Source: Thiorhodovibrio litoralis (GTDB lineage: Bacteria > Pseudomonadota > Gammaproteobacteria > Chromatiales > Chromatiaceae). Taken from it: a stretch of DNA of 64,000 nucleotides. The stretch lies in assembly GCF_033954455.1 (NCBI RefSeq), contig NZ_CP121473.1, positions 2,342,501-2,406,500 of the forward strand, in the 5' to 3' direction. The position numbers and the translations under genes are program-made. The notes beneath the pieces are model-generated. The model saw nothing but the letters and a program-made list of their open reading frames with translations, was not told the DNA's origin and did no database searches. Shown here in pieces: positions 7,080 through 16,285 of this stretch (positions are counted from its first letter, which is position 1; each line of letters opens with the position of its first letter).

Positions 7080-9857
7080 TTAACAACAGATGGATGGGCG
7101 AGTCGTACAGACTTTTAACCCACCACTGGCAATCACCCGATCCAGCACCATCCGCAGGGCCTTCGCGTCAATAGGCTTGGTCAGGTAGTCGTCCATGCCC
7201 GCAGCGAGGTATTTCTCCCGATCGCCCTTCAGGGCATGGGCGGTCATGGCGACGATGGTGACCGACGGATCCAGGTCGCCGTTGTGGTTCTCCCGGATGT
7301 GTCGGGTGGCCTCGATGCCATCCATCTCCGGCATCTGCACGTCCATGAACACCAGGTTGAATGCCTGACCCGACAAGGCTTCCAGCGCCTGGCGGCCATT
7401 GAAGACTGAGCAGACGCGATGCCCCCAGCGCTCCAGCAGCATCGTCATGACCCGCAAGCTGTTCGGGTCGTCCTCGACGACCAGGATGCGCAGACCCTTG
7501 GCCGACGAGGGTTTCGCGGTCTGGCACTCTGCCGGGGTCGTCTCGGCGGCGACCATGCCCACCCTGATATCGAACCGCACGGTGGTTCCCCGGCCCAGGG
7601 TGCTTTCAATGGCGACCTGCCCGTCCATCAGGCCGACCAGTCGTTTGACAATGGACAGACCTAGGCCGGTGCCCTGGAAACGCCGACTGGAGGAGCTATC
7701 GACTTGGGTGAAGGGCTCGAACAGCTCGTCGATCCGGTCCGCGGGGATGCCGGCACCCGTGTCGGCCACCGAAAATCGCAGACGTTGGTGCCCGGCATCG
7801 ATCGGCTCCAGCACCTGGACGTCCACGCGAACCTCTCCCCGGTCGGTGAACTTGACGGCGTTGCCAACCAGGTTGAATAGCACCTGGCGCAGCCGCGCGG
7901 CGTCGCCGATCAATTCCGCGGGCACCTCGGGGGCGATGTGTGAGTGCAGCGCGATGCCTTTGGCCGCGACCTGCGGCCGAAAGGCCGCTTTGATCTGTTC
8001 CAAGAGGGCGCCCAAGGTAAAAGGTTCGCACGCGATGGACAACATGCCGGCCTCGATCTTGGAAAAGTCGAGGATGTCGTTGATTACGGTCAGCAAGCTC
8101 TGGGAGGACGCCTTCGCCGATTTCACATATTCGGCCATTTCCTCATCCAGATCCGACATCTCCATGAGCTGGAGATAGCCCATCACACCATTGAGGGGCG
8201 TGCGGACTTCGTGGCTCATGTTGGCCAGGAACTCGGACTTGGCCCGACTGGAGGCCTCGGCCCGCTCCTTGGCGTCGATCAGCTCCGCTTGTGTCTGGCT
8301 GCGCGCTGCCTCGGCCTGATAGCGCAGCTCGATATCGATCAAGGCGCCCAGCTTGCTCGCCGATGCCAGTTCCTCGTCGCTCCAGCGCCAGCTATGCAAA
8401 TGCACCGTCTGCGTCCAGGCCGCGAATGACTTGCGCGGACTAATGCGACCATCCGTCTCGATGGTGACCGGCTTGTTGGGATCGCCGCCCCAACTGACGT
8501 GGCGCACCTGCTCGGCGCGAAACCAGAGCAGCGCGAGATCCGGCGCCGAGGTCAAACGCAGGAAGACCAGGCCGGCCGCCGTGGCCCCCAGGTCTTGGGT
8601 GTCTGGGAGGTGATCACTGAGGCAATCGGTGGCGAAGACTGAGGCGCTGTCAACGCCGGTCCACGCGGGTAACTCGGCGACCAGCGCGGCGATGCGCGCG
8701 GTATCCGGTGTCGCGCCGCCGATTCGAACCTCCCCGCCATCGATCAGCGCGACACCTTCGGCCCCAACGGCGCCGAGCAGGTCGGGCCGATAGGGATCCT
8801 CAAGCAAGGCGGGAAGCCGCACCCCCTGGCGCATGGCGGCAATCACCCGCTCGCGGCAGGCTTTCAAGTCATGCTCATGGCGGCGGTGTTGAGCGTCTTC
8901 GGCGAGCTGGATCTGCGTCTCCATGTCTTGCGCCATCCAGTCCATCACCCGGCGGACTCGCTCCGGAACCTGATAGGGCGCACCATGGTGGCAGCCGATC
9001 AGTCCCCACAGCCGCTCCTCGCGGTAGAGCGACAGCGTCAGAGAAGCACGCACGCCCATGTTGCGCATGTACTCGACATGCACCGGTGAGACGCTGCGCA
9101 GCAGGCTGTGCGAGAGGTCGAGCGGCTGGCCGCTGACGGGATTGAGCGCCGGCGTGAGCGGCACTGGGACATAGTCGATATCGACGATCACCCGGGTGCG
9201 GTTGATCAAATACAGCTGCCGGGCCTGCACCGGAATGTCGGAGGCCGGATAGTGTAGCCCCAGAAAGGGCTCCAGGGCGTCCCGACGCGATTCGGCGACC
9301 ACCTCGCCATGCCAATCCACCGGGTCGAGACGGTAGATCATCACCCGGTCGTAGCCGGTCAGATCACGCAACAAGGCGGCGGCGTTGTGCAGCTTTGCCG
9401 TCAGGTCTTTTTGCGCGCGGATCGGGTTGAGCCCGCGCACGGCCATGGCGAGCAGATCGCCTGGGACGGCGCCGGCGGGCGGTTCCGGCTCCAATTCCAG
9501 CAACACCAGCCCGTCGGACTCGTGCACATAGCCGGTCAGGGCGCGCGCATCCAGAGGGGATGGCCACGGAAACGAATAGGGGGCGCTGGGTTGTGCCTGG
9601 TAAGCCGCCAAGGCGTCTCGCACGGCGCTGACCAGCACGGCGCCCAGGGCCTGTTCCAGCGTCCGCTCGAGCAGATCCTCGGCGGCGATGCCGAGCAGTT
9701 CGCGGCCGGTGGCGGTGGCCTGGACAATCCGCCAATCCGGCCCGTGCAGGGCGAGCAGCACCCCGTGCGGCTGAATGGCGCCCGAGAAATGAATCGGTTC
9801 GGCGTCGCATTGGCTGAGGTCGGGAAGCTCAGGCGTGGCGTCAGGATTGGCTGCCAT
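7080..9857 (-). CDS. Bacteriophytochrome hybrid histidine kinase
   Basis: A 925-residue red/far-red light sensor kinase. The N-terminus has CDAEPIHFSGAIQPHG, in which Cys17 is at the biliverdin-attachment position of bacteriophytochromes. A PAS_2-GAF-PHY core follows: GAF with YDRVMIYRLD and HYPASDIPVQARQLYL (the DIP motif), and PHY with SWGGDPNKPV and PRKSF, the tongue motif. After about residue 530 come HisKA (FLANMSHEVRTPLNG), HATPase (NLVGNAVKFTDRGE, FQGTGLGLSIV) and a receiver (LVFMDVQMPEMDG). All photosensory landmarks are present, so it is probably photoactive. No heme oxygenase gene is next to it, so biliverdin must come from elsewhere. Confidence 0.93.
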   Translation of the reverse strand: MAANPDATPELPDLSQCDAEPIHFSGAIQPHGVLLALHGPDWRIVQATATGRELLGIAAEDLLERTLEQALGAVLVSAVRDALAAYQAQPSAPYSFPWPSPLDARALTGYVHESDGLVLLELEPEPPAGAVPGDLLAMAVRGLNPIRAQKDLTAKLHNAAALLRDLTGYDRVMIYRLDPVDWHGEVVAESRRDALEPFLGLHYPASDIPVQARQLYLINRTRVIVDIDYVPVPLTPALNPVSGQPLDLSHSLLRSVSPVHVEYMRNMGVRASLTLSLYREERLWGLIGCHHGAPYQVPERVRRVMDWMAQDMETQIQLAEDAQHRRHEHDLKACRERVIAAMRQGVRLPALLEDPYRPDLLGAVGAEGVALIDGGEVRIGGATPDTARIAALVAELPAWTGVDSASVFATDCLSDHLPDTQDLGATAAGLVFLRLTSAPDLALLWFRAEQVRHVSWGGDPNKPVTIETDGRISPRKSFAAWTQTVHLHSWRWSDEELASASKLGALIDIELRYQAEAARSQTQAELIDAKERAEASSRAKSEFLANMSHEVRTPLNGVMGYLQLMEMSDLDEEMAEYVKSAKASSQSLLTVINDILDFSKIEAGMLSIACEPFTLGALLEQIKAAFRPQVAAKGIALHSHIAPEVPAELIGDAARLRQVLFNLVGNAVKFTDRGEVRVDVQVLEPIDAGHQRLRFSVADTGAGIPADRIDELFEPFTQVDSSSSRRFQGTGLGLSIVKRLVGLMDGQVAIESTLGRGTTVRFDIRVGMVAAETTPAECQTAKPSSAKGLRILVVEDDPNSLRVMTMLLERWGHRVCSVFNGRQALEALSGQAFNLVFMDVQMPEMDGIEATRHIRENHNGDLDPSVTIVAMTAHALKGDREKYLAAGMDDYLTKPIDAKALRMVLDRVIASGGLKVCTTRPSICC

Positions 9858-9977
9858 AACAAACCTTTGAGTATTGAGCCCTGAGATCGACGGCCAGGGA
9901 ATCGAAGTCTACCACGGCAGCAAAATCAAGCGTTCCGACGCGCCCTGGTCATGCTCCGCGAAGCCGTTCGATGGCGT

Positions 9978-12437
9978 TCACTCCTGAACGGGGTCACCCC
10001 GCGAGTTCCCTTTGCCCATTACTCTGTGCAGCGCGTCGTGCAGGGCTTGGACGACGATGGGCTTGGACAAGTAGTCGTCCATGCCGGCGGCGAGGAACCT
10101 TTCCCGGTCTCCCTTCATGGCGTGGGCAGTCAGGGCGACGATCGGGACCGACGGATTCAAGTCGCCGTCCTGATTGTCCCGGATGTGTCGGGTGGCCTCA
10201 AGACCGTCCATCTCGGGCATGGATGCATCCATGAACACCAGGTCGAACGCCTGGCTTCTGAGTCTGTCCAGAGCCTGGCGGCCGTTCGCGGCTGTCTGCA
10301 CCTGGTGACCCAGCTTATTGAGCATCATGCTTAGGACCTTGGTGTTGGTTGGTTCGTCATCGACCACTAGGACCTGCAACGCCTTGGTCGGTGCCAGCCC
10401 TGTCCGCAGCCCCGCCCGGACCGGCTCGTGGGGAGCCAGCTCGTCTTCGGCAGCGGTTTCCACCCTGATGTCAAACCGGACCTCAGTACCCTGGCCCAGG
10501 GTACTTGCGATGGTCACCTGGCCGTCCATCAGACCGACCAGTCGCCTGACAATCGCCAGACCCAGGCCGGAGCCCTGGAAGCGCCGGGTGTTGGAGCTGT
10601 CCACCTGGGTGAAGGACTCGAAGATGTCGGCGAGCCGGTCCTCGGGGATGCCGATGCCGGTGTCGCTGATCGCGAACTCCAGGCGCATCCGCGCCGGATC
10701 CTTTCCGGACAGAACACGGGTGTCCAGGCGGACCTCGCCGCGCTCGGTGAACTTGATGGCGTTGCCGAGCAGATTGAACAGCACCTGGCGCAGTCGGGCG
10801 GCGTCGCCGAGCACCCGCGCGGGCAGGTCAGGGGCCAAACCGGAGTGCAGGGCTACGCCCTTGTTTGCTGCCTGCTGGCGAAAAGCCGCGATGACCGATG
10901 GCAGCAGGGCATTGAGGTTGAAGGGTTCGTGGGCGATGGACAACTTGCCCGCTTCAATTTTCGAGAAGTCGAGAATGTCGTTAATCACGGTGAGCAGGGT
11001 CTGGGATGAGCCCATGGCGATGCTCACGGCTTCTTTGAACTGCGGCTCCAGCTCGGCATCGTCGAGCACCTGGAGCATGCCCATCACCCCGTTGAGTGGC
11101 GTGCGGATCTCATGGCTCATGTTGGCCAGGAACTCAGATCTGGCCTGGCTGGCGGCCTCGGCCCGCTCTTTGGCCTCGATCAGTTCTTGCTCGAGCGCTT
11201 TCTGATTGGTGATATCGATATGCGAGCCGATGATCCGGATGGGCTTTCCCGTGGGATCTTGGTGGATGAAGGCTTGGGCCAGCACCCAGATGTAATGGCC
11301 GTCCTTGTGGCGAAAGCGGAAAACGAGCTCATATCGGTCGGCCTTTGTGTTGATTGCCTGATCGAAATGCGCGAGGGCCTTGTCCAAATCATCCGGATGA
11401 ACGCGGCTTTGCCATTCCTCGAAAGCATCGCCGATCTCGTCGTCGGCGTAGCCGATTTGTCCTTTCCATTCCTCGGAATAGTGGACTTTGTTGGTGATGA
11501 AATCCCAGTCCCACAGGCCAACATTGGCGAATCGAACCGCTTGCTCCAAGTCGTCTTTGGTCTCTTGGAGCGCGAGTTCGGCCTGTTTTCGCGCGGTGAC
11601 GTCCTGAAAGGCGCCGGTGAGCTTGACCACTTCACCGTCTTTCAGGACTGGCTTGCCGATGGAGCGAGTCCACAGTGCCTGGCCCTTGGCCGTGATAAAG
11701 CGGACTTCGATGTCGTAGGGCTGAGCCTGCTCCAAGGCCGCCTGGACAACCGCCGCAATCTTGGGCCGATCTTCGGGGTGATAGAAATCGATGGCCTCTT
11801 GGACGGAGGGCATCTGGCCGACGGGAAGCTCATGAATCGCGTACGTCTGCTCGGTCCAGGTCATCTCCAGAGTGCGGGCGTCGAGCTCCCAGCCGCCGAC
11901 CTTCGCCATGGCTCCGGTCTGCTGGAGCAAGGTCTTTAGTTGCTCCTCGGCCAGCGCTTGGCCGGTCATGTCGCGGGCAAGGTTCACCAAGCCGGTGACC
12001 CGGCCCTCTGGGTCGCGCAGCGGCTGATAGGTGACATCCATGTGCCGCCGGCCCAGGACAGGGAACTCGAACCAGCCTGAATACCTGACGACCTCCCCGG
12101 CCAAGCAGCGGTCGAGGCGGTCTTTGAGCTGGCTGGAAAAAAACGCTTCTCCAAAAAGATCGGTCACGGAGCGGCCGATAATTTCTTCCTTGGACAGGCC
12201 CCAGAAGCGCTCGTAAGCCGGGTTGACGCGCTGGTAGACGTAACTTTTGTCCAACACCCCCAGTGCATCCTCGGTGAGCTGCGCCAGCGGGGAACACCAG
12301 CGCAATTCTTCCAGCCGCAGCCACTCATCGCCCCCCTCGCTGACACCCCCGCATCTCTCCAGCTCAGCGATACGCCGGCGAGCTTGGTTCAGCTCGTCGA
12401 TAAGCGCCTGCTTGGTCTTGTACTGATCGGAAGACAT
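9978..12437 (-). CDS. Hybrid histidine kinase with three PAS domains and a receiver
   Basis: An 819-residue soluble sensor kinase. After a short coiled N-terminus (TKQALIDELNQARRRIAELE) come three PAS domains (about 55-165, 170-290, 300-415; the last with HYSEEWKGQIGY and FRHKDGHYIWVLAQAF, a PAS_3 type), HisKA (FLANMSHEIRTPLNG), HATPase (NLLGNAIKFTERGE, FQGSGLGLAIVRRLVG) and a receiver (LVFMDASMPEMDG). The first residues MSSDQYKTKQ match the first residues of the five-PAS kinase (MSGDQHKTKQ), evidence that both ends are duplicated. It is first of the three kinase genes, 120 bases upstream of the phytochrome gene. Confidence 0.91.
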   Translation of the reverse strand: MSSDQYKTKQALIDELNQARRRIAELERCGGVSEGGDEWLRLEELRWCSPLAQLTEDALGVLDKSYVYQRVNPAYERFWGLSKEEIIGRSVTDLFGEAFFSSQLKDRLDRCLAGEVVRYSGWFEFPVLGRRHMDVTYQPLRDPEGRVTGLVNLARDMTGQALAEEQLKTLLQQTGAMAKVGGWELDARTLEMTWTEQTYAIHELPVGQMPSVQEAIDFYHPEDRPKIAAVVQAALEQAQPYDIEVRFITAKGQALWTRSIGKPVLKDGEVVKLTGAFQDVTARKQAELALQETKDDLEQAVRFANVGLWDWDFITNKVHYSEEWKGQIGYADDEIGDAFEEWQSRVHPDDLDKALAHFDQAINTKADRYELVFRFRHKDGHYIWVLAQAFIHQDPTGKPIRIIGSHIDITNQKALEQELIEAKERAEAASQARSEFLANMSHEIRTPLNGVMGMLQVLDDAELEPQFKEAVSIAMGSSQTLLTVINDILDFSKIEAGKLSIAHEPFNLNALLPSVIAAFRQQAANKGVALHSGLAPDLPARVLGDAARLRQVLFNLLGNAIKFTERGEVRLDTRVLSGKDPARMRLEFAISDTGIGIPEDRLADIFESFTQVDSSNTRRFQGSGLGLAIVRRLVGLMDGQVTIASTLGQGTEVRFDIRVETAAEDELAPHEPVRAGLRTGLAPTKALQVLVVDDEPTNTKVLSMMLNKLGHQVQTAANGRQALDRLRSQAFDLVFMDASMPEMDGLEATRHIRDNQDGDLNPSVPIVALTAHAMKGDRERFLAAGMDDYLSKPIVVQALHDALHRVMGKGNSRGDPVQE

Positions 12438-12606
12438 GGCGTTTGCTTCCCAGGAGCGGTGGTCGCTTCATGCGGATTGGTAAGGTGCCGAGTTTACAGG
12501 GAAAGCTAGCGGATGAGCCAAAAAAAGGGGCAGTGAAATATGCCGGATGATGTTGCCGCGAATTCGCGAATGCCGAGGTTGTCATCTGGTAGGTCATCGA
12601 GGCTAA

Positions 12607-13995
12607 TCAAGCAGCCCGAGGATTGCGCTCAGAGGCGTTGCCAACGGACAGCACAGCAGCGCGCTTGGGATCTTCCAATAATTGGCAGGCGACCAGGTAG
12701 CCCGCCGCGCTCCAGGTCTGTTGCCGACGCGCCTGCTGGCCCACCAGGCGGCCGCGACGTCCGTCGTAATATTCCGGCCAGTCGTCGCGGCTCAGGCGGA
12801 GCTCGGCGGCCTCGAGCGCGCGTTCGGCCAGCGCCTCAGTGCCGGTTTGCAGGCCGACCAGGGTCAACAGCCACAGCAGCATCGGCCAATGTCCCCCGTT
12901 GTGATAGGACCAGGGGCGGTTCTTGCGGTCGCAGCCGGTGAGGATGCGCCAGTCGTGATCGGCCAGGGCCGGGAAGCAGAGCTTGAGCGGCACCTCACCG
13001 ATCAGATCCTCAGCACGCTCGCTGAGTAGCTGCATGATGGCGCCGGTTTGCTCCTGGCTGGCCAGTCCGGCGGCGCAGGCAAGCAGATTGCCCTGTGCGA
13101 ACCACCGGTAGTCAATTCGCCCGGGGCCGAGATTGCCGGCCAGATAACCGCCGCGCTCCGGCAGCCAGTCCATCAGCCATTCAGGAATGGTGTCGGGGTG
13201 GATGTTGAACTTGTTGATCGAGGTCGGGCCGTATTCCTCCACGCCATAGCGGTAGATCTGATTCAGTTGTGGCAGATCGAGCCAGTAGTAGGTGCGCACA
13301 TGATGGGCGAGGTTGGACAGGCGTTGATCGAGCACCGGTCGATAGGCTTCGCTGGCCGGGTCCTTGGCGTCGAGCAGATCCGTGGCGGCGCGCAGAGCGG
13401 CGAAGAACTGCGCTTGAATATCGAGCGGATAGCCATAAACACCCATGCGGCGGTCGATCATGAATGAGCCGTCGGGCACCAGCATGGTCGGGAACATATC
13501 GAAGCGGCTGATCAGGCACAGATCCAGGATCAGACGAATGGCCTGTTGCACCTCGGGCCGCTCAGAAAACGCGCGGTCTGCGCTCGTGCGCACATAGGCG
13601 TGCAGGATCAACAGCCACCAGAAGCCAGAATCCACCGGCGCCACTTGGGCGATGGAGTATTCGCCGAAATCTGCGATTAACTGCTCGTCGGGCCCGTGGC
13701 AGGCCACTTTGAAGCTGGCCGGCATCAGCCCTTCGCCGGGTTTGAAGCAGTCGAGCTGCTGCTCCTGGCTCTGCAGGCGCAGGGTCGTTGCGAGAAAGTT
13801 GCGCACGATCTCCGGGCGACCGTCGAGCAGAAAGGCGAAGGCCGAGACGGCAAAGTCCCGGGTGAACACCTGATCGTAATTCAGCGGCGCAGTCTCGGCA
13901 TCCTGTGCCGCCACGGTCCCGACCGCTTGGCCCTGGTAGGTCACCACGGAGGATTCGAGCAGCTGCCAGGCCTGTTGGATTGCCTTTGAGTTCAT
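12607..13995 (-). CDS. Alkaline/neutral invertase, glycoside hydrolase family 100
   Basis: A 462-residue cytoplasmic (no signal peptide) GH100 enzyme expected to hydrolyse sucrose to glucose and fructose. Family motifs include LNYDQVFTRDFAVSAFAFLL (the catalytic-acid region), GEGLMPASFKV, VDSGFWWLL, GYPLDIQAQFFAAL and the C-terminal RPWSYHNGGHWPMLLWLL. Length is normal for bacterial members. It starts at ATG 13995. The nearest genes do not form an obvious sugar pathway. In cyanobacteria and other phototrophs these enzymes handle sucrose made as an osmoprotectant, a plausible role here. Confidence 0.88.
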   Translation of the reverse strand: MNSKAIQQAWQLLESSVVTYQGQAVGTVAAQDAETAPLNYDQVFTRDFAVSAFAFLLDGRPEIVRNFLATTLRLQSQEQQLDCFKPGEGLMPASFKVACHGPDEQLIADFGEYSIAQVAPVDSGFWWLLILHAYVRTSADRAFSERPEVQQAIRLILDLCLISRFDMFPTMLVPDGSFMIDRRMGVYGYPLDIQAQFFAALRAATDLLDAKDPASEAYRPVLDQRLSNLAHHVRTYYWLDLPQLNQIYRYGVEEYGPTSINKFNIHPDTIPEWLMDWLPERGGYLAGNLGPGRIDYRWFAQGNLLACAAGLASQEQTGAIMQLLSERAEDLIGEVPLKLCFPALADHDWRILTGCDRKNRPWSYHNGGHWPMLLWLLTLVGLQTGTEALAERALEAAELRLSRDDWPEYYDGRRGRLVGQQARRQQTWSAAGYLVACQLLEDPKRAAVLSVGNASERNPRAA

Positions 13996-14118
13996 ATCGC
14001 GGTCTCTTTCGGCGATGTTTAGCGCTTGAACCGCGACACCGTCTTAGTCAGCGCCTTGGTCAGCTGGTTCGCGCTTTGATTTGTTGACCGAAATGTCCGT
14101 TCGAGTGGCGGATTTCTT

Positions 14119-14961
14119 TCAGCGATTCAAGCCTTCCTGTGCGGATAGATCGGCCAATGCGGCAAGAATGTCCGCCGGCTCGGCACGCTGACGGTAATCG
14201 GTCTCGGCAAAGGCGTAGCGCACGACACCGTCGCGGTCGATCACAAAGGTCGCCGGGACCGGCAGCACAAAGCGGCCATCGCCGTTGTAGTCGGCGAGAT
14301 CCAGCCCGAGTCCCCGTTGGTAGATCGCGCGCAGGGACTCCGGTACAGAGAAGGCAAGCCGGTAGGCCCGCATGGTTGTATCCTCGAGGTCGCTTAAAAT
14401 CTCGAAGGGATAGCCGTCCTGTTCGATCTGCGCGAGGGAGCGATCCGGTTGCTGTGGTGTGACGGCGATCAGCTGTGCTTGATAGCGCGCGAAATGCGCC
14501 AGGCTTTGATGCAATCCGCGCAGTTGCAGATTGCAATAGGGGCACCAGGCACCGCGATAGAAAGTCAGAACCACCGGCCCATCGCGCAGACGTGCGGAGA
14601 GTCGCACTGTCTCGCCTCTGGCGTTGGGCAAGGCGAAGTCTGGCGCGGTCTCGCCAACCCGCAGCCCGGGCTCGGGCATGGCTGCGGCCAGCGCGGCCGC
14701 GGCTTGCTCCATCTGGTCGCGTTCATCGGCGTTGAAGGGGGATGGGTTGTTGGCTTTCTTGGCCTGAAAGGCCTGAAGTTCAGCCTGGTAACTCGGCAGT
14801 TTCGTTTCGTCGGCTGCGGTTGCGTTGCCGATGGGTGCGGCGGCCATGGTCATTGCAACAGCCAACGCGAAACCTCGATGGCGTCGCCTCGGCCAGGTAT
14901 CACCGATCAATGAAAAGTCTCGGGTGACGGCTGTAACTTGCGTTGGCGATACTGTGCGCAT
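14119..14961 (-). CDS. Exported peroxiredoxin-like (AhpC/TSA) protein
   Basis: A 280-residue thioredoxin-fold protein. A long signal peptide (about residues 1-45) carries an arginine run followed by FALAVAMTMAAAP, which could be a Tat- or Sec-type signal. The mature part has VGETAPDFALPNARGETVRL and the active site FYRGAWCPYCNLQL, a CxxC form of the peroxiredoxin/TlpA superfamily, then ATFVIDRDGVVRYAF. ATG 14961 was preferred over 15048 because GAGGAG stands just upstream and the longer start would overlap the divergent gene. The hydrophobic core of its signal resembles that of BufA1. Role: probably a periplasmic peroxide or thiol reductase. Confidence 0.8.
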   Translation of the reverse strand: MRTVSPTQVTAVTRDFSLIGDTWPRRRHRGFALAVAMTMAAAPIGNATAADETKLPSYQAELQAFQAKKANNPSPFNADERDQMEQAAAALAAAMPEPGLRVGETAPDFALPNARGETVRLSARLRDGPVVLTFYRGAWCPYCNLQLRGLHQSLAHFARYQAQLIAVTPQQPDRSLAQIEQDGYPFEILSDLEDTTMRAYRLAFSVPESLRAIYQRGLGLDLADYNGDGRFVLPVPATFVIDRDGVVRYAFAETDYRQRAEPADILAALADLSAQEGLNR

Positions 14962-14992
14962 GGCGTTCGCTCCTCTGCGACGGGGTGTTGGA

Positions 14993-15331
14993 ATGAAACA
15001 GTTAATGAAGGCGTTAGCTTTCAATAAGGGATATAGCGAGGGTAGCATGATCGTAGGGTTGCTAATGTTACTTCTGCCGGTACTAGTTTACTTGGCGACG
15101 TTCCCGGTCTCTCGCAGACTGAGGCCGTCTATAAGGCTTGTGTACCGAATACTGGGCGGAATTCTCGTATTTGTTGGCAGTGCAACCTCGTTGTACTTTG
15201 CTGCATATACTGGAGATCAAGGAGGTATTGCCGCGTTCTTTTTTCAAATCGTTGTAATCTCGACGTATGTGCTGTTTTCGATAGTTTTAGTGGTCGCAAA
15301 TTGGCTGATGCGAAAGCAAGAAAAGAAGTAG
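14993..15331 (+). CDS. Small four-helix membrane protein of unknown function
   Basis: A 112-residue protein from ATG 14993 (MKQLMKALAF); ATG 15047 (MIVGLL) is an alternative. Four hydrophobic stretches are visible: MIVGLLMLLLPVLVYLATF, YRILGGILVFVGSATSLYF, GIAAFFFQIVVISTYVLF and SIVLVVANWLM, ending in a basic tail RKQEKK. The base composition is clearly more AT-rich than the neighbours, which suggests acquired DNA. It is divergent from the peroxiredoxin gene and followed by a strong hairpin. No family recognised. Confidence 0.6.
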   Translation: MKQLMKALAFNKGYSEGSMIVGLLMLLLPVLVYLATFPVSRRLRPSIRLVYRILGGILVFVGSATSLYFAAYTGDQGGIAAFFFQIVVISTYVLFSIVLVVANWLMRKQEKK

Positions 15332-15349
15332 AACGCGGTCAACGTGAAC

Positions 15350-15370
15350 GCGGGCGCGAAACGCGCCCGC
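15350..15370 (+). terminator. GC-rich hairpin after the small membrane-protein gene
   Basis: A nine-base perfect stem (GCGGGCGCG / CGCGCCCGC) with an AAA loop begins 18 bases after the stop codon. Only two T residues follow, so it is a terminator-like stem without a full T-run. Confidence 0.5.
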
Positions 15371-15436
15371 TTGGGACGAAATGCCAGTTGGGAAGCTGCG
15401 TCAAGACGCTTGGCAAGCCTGAACCAGCTTACGTCC

Positions 15437-15874
15437 TCAGCTTACCTCGCCGTTACCGTGAACAACGAAATAGAGTGCTGTGAGCAGCAAGCTGACCTGA
15501 AACTCCATTCCGCCCATGGGATGGCTTTCAGTGGCCACGAAGCTCCACTGGCCCCAGTGGACCATCGCGATGGCACCGATGAGCACCGGAACCGTCGCTA
15601 GCGCGGCCAGGCGCGTGATCCAATCCCGGCGAAAAATTGGGCCCGCGAGCAGCCCCAGACCGCCAGCCACCTCAGCGACGGCAACGGCCAGCGCAATCGG
15701 CAAAGCCAGCCCCATCATGTCGGCAAATTGAGCCGGCGCAAGCAGCTTGCCGATGCCATGGAAAAGAAAGACCGCGGCGAAGCCGATCCGCAGTAGCCAG
15801 TGAGCATGAGGTGCCAAGTCCGCGAGTTGCAGCGTGGGGGATGAGATGGTATTCGTCGAGATAGCTGTTGCCAT
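15437..15874 (-). CDS. DoxX-family membrane protein
   Basis: A 145-residue DoxX family integral membrane protein with about four helices: WLLRIGFAAVFLFHGIGKLL, PIALAVAVAEVAGGLGLLAG, TRLAALATVPVLIGAIAMVH, and the C-terminal MEFQVSLLLTALYFVVHG. ATG 15874 follows AAGGAG at a good distance. DoxX proteins often sit in redox or metal-stress operons, and in SigF/bufferin regulons a DoxX gene is a usual member. Here it follows the SigF-promoted secreted-protein gene by 123 bases, so it is probably in the same transcript. It is a candidate to substitute for the truncated bufD. Confidence 0.85.
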   Translation of the reverse strand: MATAISTNTISSPTLQLADLAPHAHWLLRIGFAAVFLFHGIGKLLAPAQFADMMGLALPIALAVAVAEVAGGLGLLAGPIFRRDWITRLAALATVPVLIGAIAMVHWGQWSFVATESHPMGGMEFQVSLLLTALYFVVHGNGEVS

Positions 15875-15935
15875 GATGATCTCCTTAGATCAGCCGAAAA
15901 TTGATGTTGGACGCAGTATGTTGACCCGACCCGTC

Positions 15936-15960
15936 GTCGGGCGGCGCGCGGCCGCCCGAC
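15936..15960 (-). promoter_or_regulatory. Strong intercistronic hairpin upstream of doxX
   Basis: A perfect ten-base stem (GTCGGGCGGC / GCCGCCCGAC) with a five-base loop lies between the secreted-protein gene and doxX. There is no T-run on either strand, so it is more likely a transcript-stabilising or attenuating structure than a simple terminator. Confidence 0.45.
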
Positions 15961-15997
15961 GGGCCTTGTCCAGGTCTGATTCTGCTCTGCGATGAGA

Positions 15998-16285
15998 TCA
16001 GTACGCCAGATCAGGACTGCCGCCGAAGGCCCCGTAAATGTCCGGGCGTGCATGCGTGGGCGAACGGCCTTCACCAACATTCAGCAAATCCGGGTTGCCT
16101 TGGGCGACACCTTGATAGCGATCCAAGGTGTTCCCGGTGCCCGGCGAGACCGGTCCCGATGCTTGGAAAGCCCCGACGCGATGATCGCTGTCAGGATTGC
16201 CGCTGATAAAATCTTGCAGGCTGTCGGCGGCCTGCACGGACGTGGCGAGCAGAAGACCGGCGGTGGTAGTAAGGATCTTGTTCAT
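15998..16285 (-). CDS. Small secreted protein under a SigF-like promoter, function unknown
   Basis: A 95-residue protein with a clear signal peptide (MNKILTTTAGLLLATSVQA, cleavage before ADS). The mature 75 residues have no cysteine and are rich in Gly, Asp and Pro, with two repeats around GNPDSDH and GNPDLLN, a DRYQGVAQ stretch, and the C-terminal RPDIYGAFGGSPDLAY. ATG 16285 was chosen because a frame extension upstream would cross the promoter site. It is not a bufferin precursor since it lacks cysteines. The promoter at 16400-16425 points to it, and doxX follows. I do not recognise the family. Confidence 0.75.
   Translation of the reverse strand: MNKILTTTAGLLLATSVQAADSLQDFISGNPDSDHRVGAFQASGPVSPGTGNTLDRYQGVAQGNPDLLNVGEGRSPTHARPDIYGAFGGSPDLAY

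Noticed and set aside
12558-12569. CGCGAATTCGCG palindrome upstream of the three-PAS kinase
   Set aside because: Only 12 bases, single copy, no matching partner or operator context.
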